Source of the DNA: Limnohabitans sp. Rim8
Lineage (GTDB): Bacteria; Pseudomonadota; Gammaproteobacteria; Burkholderiales; Burkholderiaceae_C
NCBI GenBank assembly: GCA_945877725.1
Contig: CAMDXR010000121.1
Coordinates: 1 to 8,504, forward strand
DNA: 8,504 nt
Direction of reading: 5' to 3'
The translations under genes were made by a program, and so were the position numbers. Shown piece after piece: positions 1-5,607 of this stretch (the stretch's first letter is position 1; the number at the start of each line of letters is the position of its first letter). Under the pieces are notes generated by a model. The model searched no databases, was not told the DNA's origin, and saw only the letters and a list, made by a program, of their open reading frames with translations.

Positions 1-1
1 C

Positions 2-343
2 GATGTACAAACCCAAACGGTGGTCGGTTTCGACTCGGCCAATGCGGTGTTGCAAGCCTGGCGCTTTGACCCGCAGCTGCGCGGCTTGACGCCTTTGTGG
101 CGAAAAGCCCCCTTTGGCAGTGCCAGCCACATGCTGCTTTACCCGGATAAGGGCGAGCTGGTCGTCAACGACTACCGACGCCACGGCGAAGAGGTGGTGG
201 TGCTGGACATCCAAACCGGCCTAGAAAAAGGCCGCGTGCGCTTGGGTGGCTTGATGCAAGGCGTGGTCTTTCCCAGCCCCGGTTGGTCACGGGATTTTTA
301 TTGGTCTTCCATGGGCCAGTTGGCCAGGGTGTTTATTGCATGA
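2..343 (+). CDS. C-terminal part of a beta-propeller-like protein (partial, 5' end outside window)
   Basis: The reading frame is already open at the first full codon (base 2) and ends at TGA 341-343, so only the last 113 residues are visible and the true start lies upstream. No catalytic motif is seen. The visible part has repeated short hydrophobic strands with turn-forming Gly, Asp and Asn, such as GELVVNDYR, EEVVVLDIQTG and GGLMQGVVFPSPG, ending in FYWSSMGQLARVFIA. This alternation is typical of beta-propeller (PQQ/WD/SMP-30-like) blades, but the family is not recognised with certainty. Its stop codon overlaps the ATG of the dehydrogenase gene (ATGA, 340-343), so the two are almost certainly cotranscribed and translationally coupled. 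It could be a binding or sensor protein, or a quinoprotein-like enzyme. Confidence 0.7.
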   Translation, partial: DVQTQTVVGFDSANAVLQAWRFDPQLRGLTPLWRKAPFGSASHMLLYPDKGELVVNDYRRHGEEVVVLDIQTGLEKGRVRLGGLMQGVVFPSPGWSRDFYWSSMGQLARVFIA

Positions 344-1131
344 AAAAAACCATCCTTATTACTGGGGCCGGCAGCGGCATTGGGCTGGACACGGCCTTTG
401 CGCTGGCCGCACGTCAGCACCGCGTGATCGCCACCACCGTTGACGAGGCGCAAGCCCAGGCACTCAAGTCCATGGCCTTGACACGCGGCCTGCCCTTTGA
501 GGTCTTCAAGCTCGACATCACCTCAGCACAAGACCGCGAGAAAATCCTGGCGTTGGAGGTCGATGTGTTGGTCAACAACGCGGGCATTGGCGAGTCGGGT
601 TCCTTGGCCGAGGTGGACATTGAGCGCATTCGCCGAGTGTTCGAAGTCAACCTTTTTGGCACGCTGGCGCTGACCCAACTGGCCTTGCGGGGCATGATCG
701 CGCGCCGCCGGGGCACGGTGCTGTTGGTCAGCTCTATTGCTGGGCGCATTCCCATGCCTTTTTTAATGCCTTATTCCATGAGCAAATTTGCCTTGTCGGC
801 GGCGGGCGCGGGGCTGCGCGCCGAACTGCAAGAATTGCGCTGCGGCGTGCATGTGGCGCTGATTGAGCCCGGCGCCATCCACACCGGCTTTAATCAGGCC
901 ATGACCGATCGCAAATACACCTGGATGGACCAGCGCTCTTATTTTGCAGCGCACGCCCAGCGCTTTAAAGCGCAAGAAAAACGCAACTTTGCGTGGGTAG
1001 AAACCAAAAGCACCCGGTCCATCGTGGCGCAAATTGTCAAAGCGGCCGAGGCCCGCAAACCCAAGCTGCGCTATGTGGCGCCTTGGATTCAGGGCTTGGC
1101 GGTTCGCCTGGCCCGTATTTTTGGAGTCTGA
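340..1131 (+). CDS. Classical short-chain dehydrogenase/reductase (SDR)
   Basis: NAD(P)-dependent oxidoreductase of 263 residues, the usual size for a classical SDR. It interconverts an alcohol and a ketone or aldehyde in the cytoplasm. The Rossmann cofactor motif TGAGSGIG is at residues 8-15, NNAG at 79-82, and the catalytic tetrad is N104, S132, Y145 and K149 (YSMSK), followed by the PG motif (EPG, 176-178). There is no clear basic residue deciding NADPH over NADH. An in-frame ATG at 283 exists, but the start at 340 is preferred because it puts the Rossmann strand at the N-terminus, as is normal. It also overlaps the upstream stop as ATGA and has a weak AGGG ribosome site ten bases before it. 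The dehalogenase gene begins five bases after its stop, so the two form an operon. The likely role is oxidation of the alcohol made by a neighbouring enzyme; the substrate is unknown. Confidence 0.95.
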   Translation: MKKTILITGAGSGIGLDTAFALAARQHRVIATTVDEAQAQALKSMALTRGLPFEVFKLDITSAQDREKILALEVDVLVNNAGIGESGSLAEVDIERIRRVFEVNLFGTLALTQLALRGMIARRRGTVLLVSSIAGRIPMPFLMPYSMSKFALSAAGAGLRAELQELRCGVHVALIEPGAIHTGFNQAMTDRKYTWMDQRSYFAAHAQRFKAQEKRNFAWVETKSTRSIVAQIVKAAEARKPKLRYVAPWIQGLAVRLARIFGV

Positions 1132-1136
1132 TCACC

Positions 1137-2087
1137 ATGAACGCCTTGCCCCTGGTCACAGATTTTGTGCGCACCGACGAATCGGCCTTTGCCCACATCC
1201 CCGATTTTCCCTACACGCCCCATTACACCGAGGTGGGCGGCCTGCGCATTGCCTGCATCGATGAAGGGCCGCGCGATGCCCCAGTGGTTTTGTTGATGCA
1301 TGGCGAGCCAACCTGGTCGTTTCTTTACCGCAAGATGATCCCGGTGCTGCTGCAAGCGGGCTTGCGCGTGGTCGCCCCCGACTTGGTGGGTTTTGGCCGA
1401 TCGGACAAACCCACCCGCCCGCGCGACTACACCTACTTGAACCATATGCAGTGGATGACTGCTTGGATGCAGGACAAAGACTTGCAACACATGACGCTGT
1501 TTTGCCAAGACTGGGGGTCTTTGATCGGCCTGCGCATGGCCGCTGAAGCACCCCAGCGCTTTGACCGCATTGTGCTGGCCAACGGCGGTCTGCCCACCGG
1601 CACCACGCCCGTGCCCGGGGCCTTCAAAATCTGGCGGGCCTTTGCCCAATTCAGTCCCTGGTTTCCCATTGGGCGCATCGTCAAAACCGGTTGCGCCGAG
1701 GGCTTGAGCCCGGCCGAAGTCGCCGCCTACAACGCCCCTTTTCCCAGCCGCCGATTCCGCGTGGGCGCCAGGCGGTTTCCCAGCTTGGTGCCCACTACTC
1801 CCTCAGACGTGGAGCGCGGGCGCAACGAAGCGGCCTGGGAAGTCTTCAAACGTTGGGAGAAACCATTCCTGACCCTGTTCAGCAACCGCGACCCGGTCAC
1901 ACGCGGCGGTTACCGCATCTGGCACGAACAGGTGCCGGGGGCAAAGGCCCAACCACACAGCATCACCCGCGGGGCCGGGCATTTTTTGCAAGAAGACCGG
2001 GGCGTTGAAGTGGCGCAGTCGATTGTCAACTTCATTCGTGCCAACCCAGTGCCTAGGGCACAGCCAGACCCGCTAACAAAGCCTTGA
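1137..2087 (+). CDS. Haloalkane dehalogenase, subfamily HLD-I (DhlA-like)
   Basis: Alpha/beta-hydrolase of 316 residues, predicted to cleave carbon-halogen bonds with water (EC 3.8.1.5), giving an alcohol and halide. The oxyanion motif HGEPTW is at residues 55-60. The nucleophile elbow CQDWG (123-127) has Asp125 rather than Ser, which separates dehalogenases from esterases. Trp126 follows as one halide-binding residue. Trp166 in the cap aligns roughly with the second halide-binding Trp of DhlA (Trp175). Asp252 (SNRDP) is the catalytic acid, placed after strand 7 as in HLD-I, and His282 (GAGHF) completes the triad. The ATG at 1137 has GGAG ten bases upstream; earlier in-frame starts lie inside the SDR gene. 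About 12 residues of Pro-rich tail (PVPRAQPDPLTKP) extend past the usual end and overlap the opposite TetR gene. A fluoroacetate dehalogenase or epoxide hydrolase would also carry a nucleophilic Asp. The Trp pair and HGEPTW favour haloalkane dehalogenase. Confidence 0.92.
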   Translation: MNALPLVTDFVRTDESAFAHIPDFPYTPHYTEVGGLRIACIDEGPRDAPVVLLMHGEPTWSFLYRKMIPVLLQAGLRVVAPDLVGFGRSDKPTRPRDYTYLNHMQWMTAWMQDKDLQHMTLFCQDWGSLIGLRMAAEAPQRFDRIVLANGGLPTGTTPVPGAFKIWRAFAQFSPWFPIGRIVKTGCAEGLSPAEVAAYNAPFPSRRFRVGARRFPSLVPTTPSDVERGRNEAAWEVFKRWEKPFLTLFSNRDPVTRGGYRIWHEQVPGAKAQPHSITRGAGHFLQEDRGVEVAQSIVNFIRANPVPRAQPDPLTKP

Positions 2088-2751
2088 CGGTCAACTGCAT
2101 GACCGCCGTGGCTTCGCTGGCGGCCAAGCCTTGTTCACGCCGCAAGCGGATCCAAGACTCAAAACTCAGGACCAGGTCCAAGGCGTCGAGCAAGGGGGCG
2201 TTTCGGGCCACATCGGGGGGCAGCAGGCGTTGCAACAAGTCGCGCTGCAGCCGGGCCGACGCCATCAGGTTTTGCGCGAGGTAAGCCGACTCGTGGCGAT
2301 GCACCTGGGCGGCCACGTACATGGCGGCGGTTCGGTCGTAAATTTCGCTGCGAAAGGCAATACTCTGCAGCACACGCGCCTGCCAGGTCGGGGCATCCAA
2401 GCGCGCTTGCAACAGCGGTTGAATTTGTGCGTCCACATCGAAACTGATTTCGCGGTACAGCGCATCCATGTTGTTGAAATGGCGAAAAACCGTGCGCAAT
2501 CCCACTTGGGCACGCAGCGCCACTTGCTCGGCTGTGGGAGAGGTATGGCCCTCCAAAATCAAGGCGGTCAGGGTTTCGACGATCTTGTTGCGGGTCACCA
2601 CGCTGCGCTTGAGTCGGCCATCGAGTTGGGGCCGCTCCACCGGCAAGTCTCGCGCCTGGCTGGCAGGCACACTGGCCTCGGTTGGGTCTGGGCCTTCTTC
2701 TGGTTGGTCTCGCATGTTTTGCATTATGCCGCCGGGTTTGACTGTGGGCAT
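2053..2751 (-). CDS. TetR/AcrR-family transcriptional regulator
   Basis: One-component DNA-binding regulator of 232 residues. The N-terminal helix-turn-helix domain is at about residues 53-102. It has the recognition-helix signature GLRTVFRHFNNMDALY typical of TetR proteins, followed by an all-helical region that would bind a ligand and dimerise. The start at 2751 is preferred because it has a GAGG ribosome site (complement of 2758-2761) six bases upstream. That site overlaps the stop of the GST-like gene, implying translational coupling. Alternative ATGs at 2724 and 2715 lack a good site and would shorten the tail before the HTH. With the chosen start that tail is about 50 residues, rich in Pro, Glu, Gln and Asp and probably disordered, which is longer than usual. 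The 3' end overlaps the convergent dehalogenase gene by 35 bases. Controlling this catabolic locus is the natural inference; operator and ligand are unknown. Confidence 0.9.
   Translation of the reverse strand: MPTVKPGGIMQNMRDQPEEGPDPTEASVPASQARDLPVERPQLDGRLKRSVVTRNKIVETLTALILEGHTSPTAEQVALRAQVGLRTVFRHFNNMDALYREISFDVDAQIQPLLQARLDAPTWQARVLQSIAFRSEIYDRTAAMYVAAQVHRHESAYLAQNLMASARLQRDLLQRLLPPDVARNAPLLDALDLVLSFESWIRLRREQGLAASEATAVMQLTVKALLAGLAVP
2088..2105 (+). terminator. Possible weak stem-loop just after the dehalogenase stop
   Basis: A perfect 6-bp inverted repeat, CGGTCA and TGACCG around an ACTGCA loop, begins on the base after the dehalogenase stop codon. No T-tract follows, so it is not a canonical intrinsic terminator. 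It also lies inside the coding region of the opposite TetR gene, so it may be chance. Confidence 0.2.
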
Positions 2752-2759
2752 GCTCGGCC

Positions 2760-3923
2760 TCAAGACCTCGCATGCAGCGAGGACGACGGCGTGGTTTGGG
2801 CCGGTGCCTGGCTGTCCAAAGCCACACGTACGCCATGGATGCTCAGGCGCGGTATGTCCAGATCCAGCAGGCGTTCGCCCCCCAGCGTGCGCAGCCACTG
2901 CCTGACCTGCGCTTGCTCCAGCGGGCTCATGCGCGCAAACGCGTCCAGCGTGCGCTGCGCCATCCACAGGCTGTAAGGCAAAGCGGCGCGTATGAAGCGC
3001 CCCTGGCCCATGGGGACCTCGACATCGGCCAGCCGCCTGGGCAAGGGCTTGCCCTCGGGCCAGTCCACGCGCAGCTTTTGTAGCTGCGCCAAGATGCCCT
3101 CTAGCAGGGGCAGGAATTCATGGGCAATGGCCTGAAAAACCGGCTCCAGCGTGGGCGCGATTTGGTCGTTGGGCAACAGGCCTTGCGCGCCAGCAGGCAT
3201 TTGCGCATGCTCGGGTGCCGCCATGCGCTCGGTCCAGGCTCGCAAATGCGGGCGTTTTGCCACCAGCTCACGCGCAGGCCAAGGGTCACGCGCCAAATGG
3301 CCATACATGGTACCCACCAAACCAAAATCACCCAACATGGGGCGGTCTCCAAACAAGAAACGGTGCTCGGCGAAATGCCGGTCCAACAGATCCAGCATCG
3401 GGTCCATCCAGGCATCCATCACGCCCAGCTGCGAAGGCCTAACACCCACCGAATGCAGCATGCCGCGCAATTTGTTGGCCACCACCTTGACCGCAGTTTT
3501 CTTGGCAAAGCCAGGCAGCCAGGGCAAGAGCGCGTCACCGGCTTCACGCTCAAACAAGGCATAGTTTTCCGGATAAGTCCAGCGCGTGTGCATGGCCATG
3601 GGCACCCACCACTCGTCGCCCCAGGCCTCCATCCAATACGAGGCAAAGCGCTGCACCGGGGTGGCCGGATGCACCGACGGGCCGGTCGACTGCGCTTCGA
3701 TGTGGTCAATGATGCGACTGCTGTCGTGTATCCAATCGCCTTGCGGAGTGCGCAAGACCGGCATCACGGCCGCACCGGTTTTGTTTTTGATGCGCCACAT
3801 CAAGGTGAGCATGTCGACCGGTTTATGCACAAACAGAGTCTGCTTGTAACGCAAATAGCACAGTGCCTTGCCGGTGAAGTACGACAAATGCCAGCCGTAA
3901 AGAAGGTGGGTGTCACGCGCCAT
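2760..3923 (-). CDS. Glutathione S-transferase-like protein with long C-terminal extension
   Basis: A protein of 387 residues, well above the 200-230 of ordinary glutathione S-transferases. Residues 5-78 form a thioredoxin-like N-terminal domain. It has a GST-type first helix (SYFTGKALCYLRYK, 14-27), the cis-proline of MPVL at Pro55, and the glutathione gamma-glutamyl-binding Asp-Ser at 67-68 (WIHDSS). A helical C-terminal domain follows, with the N-capping-like segment PMLGDFGLVG at 195-204. Beyond about residue 255 is an extra region of roughly 130 residues that I cannot assign, ending in a Ser/Ala/Pro-rich tail. The ATG at 3923 is needed to keep the first strand; its only ribosome site is AGGA twelve bases upstream, rather far. 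TetR follows eight bases after its stop. A role in conjugating or isomerising an electrophilic, perhaps halogenated, intermediate is an inference; no GST catalytic residue can be named with confidence. Confidence 0.82.
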   Translation of the reverse strand: MARDTHLLYGWHLSYFTGKALCYLRYKQTLFVHKPVDMLTLMWRIKNKTGAAVMPVLRTPQGDWIHDSSRIIDHIEAQSTGPSVHPATPVQRFASYWMEAWGDEWWVPMAMHTRWTYPENYALFEREAGDALLPWLPGFAKKTAVKVVANKLRGMLHSVGVRPSQLGVMDAWMDPMLDLLDRHFAEHRFLFGDRPMLGDFGLVGTMYGHLARDPWPARELVAKRPHLRAWTERMAAPEHAQMPAGAQGLLPNDQIAPTLEPVFQAIAHEFLPLLEGILAQLQKLRVDWPEGKPLPRRLADVEVPMGQGRFIRAALPYSLWMAQRTLDAFARMSPLEQAQVRQWLRTLGGERLLDLDIPRLSIHGVRVALDSQAPAQTTPSSSLHARS

Positions 3924-4030
3924 AATTTTTGGTGTTCCTGCAAGATGAAAAGACCAGCCGTTCGCAAGCCAATGGGGTTGGCACCGGGGCTGAAAAACAA
4001 ATCAATTGGCGCATCGTTTCACCCAATGAT
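3924..4030 (-). promoter_or_regulatory. 107-base gap, probable site of a promoter/operator for the GST-TetR pair
   Basis: This is the longest gap in the window and the only real break in the minus-strand run below the monooxygenase. It contains a 5-bp inverted repeat GCCAA/TTGGC (3968-3972 and 3978-3982). A wider pair ATTGG/CCAAT lies at 4005-4009 and 4023-4027. I could not find a convincing -35/-10 pair. Its role as the control region for the GST-like and TetR genes is inferred from position only. Confidence 0.3.
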
Positions 4031-4663
4031 TCAAGCCGACAAAAGAACAACCAAATGCAGCAAAGCCGCCAGCAGGGCTAAAACCAAGGCCACCGCAACT
4101 CGGGGCAGCAGGGCCAAGGACAGCAGCGGCTGACTGGGAAAAGAAAAGGTCTGGGCGGTGCTGACACTTTTGAGGATGTGCATATTGCGCATGGCAGGGT
4201 CAGTGGCCAAGGCCATCATGTCGCGTCGGCTGCGGTAACGCATCAGGCCGACGAGATGCCAACCGGGGTCAGCCGGGGTCTGCCATGCATCGACATAGCC
4301 GCCCACTTTGCGCATGGCCATCATGGGGTGGCCACCGTGCCGAAGCAACAGCTTTACAAACTGCAACCCATATTGTTGAAACAAGGCCTGGCCGCTGACC
4401 GGCAAGCCGGTGACCGGGTGCACCACATCGCCCGGATGAACCCGCACCAAATTGCTCATCAGAAAATCGCGTCCGTCATCGGCCTCAAGAAATGCACGCA
4501 CCACCGCACGGTCGGTGTGCCCAGAGATTTTGAGTTGCGCGGTCCGGGCCAAAAACGCTTCGATTTCGGCGGGGGTCAAGGGCCCGCGCCAATTGTGGTA
4601 CCACAGCATAAAAACGGCATACAGCGCCAGTGCTACCCCCCATATCCACCAAGCGCCCATCAT
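4031..4663 (-). CDS. Small protein with two membrane segments and a possible ferredoxin-like middle domain
   Basis: Protein of 210 residues that I do not recognise as a named family. A hydrophobic, Trp-rich N-terminal segment at residues 4-22 (WWIWGVALALYAVFMLWY) and a second at about 182-208, rich in Leu, Ala and Val, would anchor both ends in the inner membrane. The soluble middle contains VHPGDVVHPVTGLP (75-88), KVGGYVDAW (119-127) and GWHLVGLMRYRSRRDMMALATDP. Its strand-helix-strand order resembles dimeric alpha-beta barrel domains of the DUF1330/EthD type; that likeness is tentative. The start at 4663 overlaps the hydrolase stop as ATGA and has a strong GGGGAG site eight bases upstream, so it is translationally coupled to the hydrolase. 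A longer upstream reading frame only covers the end of the hydrolase gene. It may hold a pathway enzyme or substrate at the membrane; this is speculation. Confidence 0.85.
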   Translation of the reverse strand: MMGAWWIWGVALALYAVFMLWYHNWRGPLTPAEIEAFLARTAQLKISGHTDRAVVRAFLEADDGRDFLMSNLVRVHPGDVVHPVTGLPVSGQALFQQYGLQFVKLLLRHGGHPMMAMRKVGGYVDAWQTPADPGWHLVGLMRYRSRRDMMALATDPAMRNMHILKSVSTAQTFSFPSQPLLSLALLPRVAVALVLALLAALLHLVVLLSA

Positions 4664-5607
4664 GACCGCTGCTCCCCACTGGCTTGGCCCGCAGGCCTTG
4701 CGGCCATGCCATGCTGGCGAATGAACAGCGCCGTGTCGTCCAACGCCGAACGCGCCTCGGGCAGCCAGCGCGCCAACACGGGAAAGGCATGGGGCGCTTT
4801 GGCCGATTCTAGGTAACCGACGACAACCCCGCTGGTCTGGAGTTTGTCGCGCAAAAACAGGGCATCGTCTTGCAACACTTCGCAGGCACTGGCCACGATC
4901 CAACACGGCGGCAGCCCCGACATGCCGCCCAACAAGGGCGAGACTCTGACATGGCCGCGCAGCATGTCGGGGGCATAGCTTTGCGCCGATTCATTCAGCA
5001 AGGAGGCATTGAGCATGGCATCGCTGGAGGCATTGCGTTGGTGGCTGGGGCTGTTGTTGCGCAGGTCCAGCCAAGGCGAAAAATAAAACATGGCCGCAGG
5101 CAATGGCAAGTCGCTGTCTCTCAGGAACTGTAAGGTGGACAAGGCCAGGTTGCCCCCGGCACTGTCGCCCCCCATCACCAGCTGACTGGCCTCAATGCCG
5201 CGCTGCAAAATCTCCTGGTAAAGCACCGAGGCGTCTTCGAGGGCTGCGGGAAACGGGTGTTCTGGGGCCAAGCGGTAATCCACCATGAGCATCCACACAC
5301 CGGCTTTTTTCGCCAAATAACAAGCCATGTCGCGGTGGCTGTTGGGCCCGCCCATGACAAAGCCACCGCCATGAAAATAAACGCAGATCACCGGCTTGTT
5401 TTGGGTGGCCAGCGCTTGCGGTACCACCCACTCAACGGGCACACCGGCGATCACCTCGGCGCGCACTTGCACGGCGGGGTCTGGCTTGCTGCGGTTCAAG
5501 GCCATCCACTTGCGGGTGCGCTGCAGGCGGTGCTGGGCACTGAGTCGCATGAGTTGGCGTTGGCTGCGCTTAAGAAACAGGCTCAGAAAGAAGTTTTGCC
5601 AGCTCAT
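4660..5607 (-). CDS. Alpha/beta-hydrolase (HSL-family esterase/lipase)
   Basis: Protein of 315 residues of the hormone-sensitive-lipase (bacterial family IV) group, cutting carboxylic esters in the cytoplasm. The oxyanion-hole motif HGGG is at residues 79-82, DYRLAPEHPFPAA at 110-122, and the nucleophile elbow GDSAGG at 147-152 with Ser149. His273 (APHAF) completes the active site. The acid position, usually Asp in DPLxD, reads CEVLQDD, so Glu243 would serve as acid. The ATG at 5607 overlaps the monooxygenase stop as ATGA and has GGAG eight bases upstream; a longer frame upstream is a shadow of the monooxygenase gene. The tight coupling to a Baeyer-Villiger-type enzyme suggests it hydrolyses the ester or lactone that enzyme forms, as in the mekAB and acmAB pairs and in mymA-lipR. 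Confidence 0.93.
   Translation of the reverse strand: MSWQNFFLSLFLKRSQRQLMRLSAQHRLQRTRKWMALNRSKPDPAVQVRAEVIAGVPVEWVVPQALATQNKPVICVYFHGGGFVMGGPNSHRDMACYLAKKAGVWMLMVDYRLAPEHPFPAALEDASVLYQEILQRGIEASQLVMGGDSAGGNLALSTLQFLRDSDLPLPAAMFYFSPWLDLRNNSPSHQRNASSDAMLNASLLNESAQSYAPDMLRGHVRVSPLLGGMSGLPPCWIVASACEVLQDDALFLRDKLQTSGVVVGYLESAKAPHAFPVLARWLPEARSALDDTALFIRQHGMAARPAGQASGEQRS

Noticed and set aside
1089..1649. Minus-strand open frame opposite the dehalogenase
   Set aside because: His/Gln/Gly-rich shadow of an enzyme with a complete set of catalytic residues on the plus strand.
2752..2967. Extended N-terminus of the TetR protein up to 2967
   Set aside because: The extra 72 residues overlap the 3' end of the GST-like gene in another frame and show no TetR-like sequence.
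2131..2976. Plus-strand open frame opposite the TetR gene
   Set aside because: Low-complexity, His/Gly/Gln-rich translation without a domain, lying fully over the TetR gene and the end of the GST-like gene on the other strand.
3120..4133. Long plus-strand open frame opposite the GST-like gene
   Set aside because: Its translation is rich in His, Arg, Gln and Pro with no recognisable domain, and the opposite strand encodes a clear thioredoxin-like GST domain with good context. It is a shadow of that gene.
4261..4280. Direct repeat CCGGGGTC twice, ten bases apart
   Set aside because: Lies within the coding region of the small membrane protein and is explained by the Asp-Pro codons there; no further units, so it is not a repeat array.
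4664..4906. Extended N-terminus of the small membrane protein up to 4906
   Set aside because: The extension lies within the hydrolase gene and is Arg/Cys/Gly-rich. The ATG at 4663 has GGGGAG eight bases upstream.
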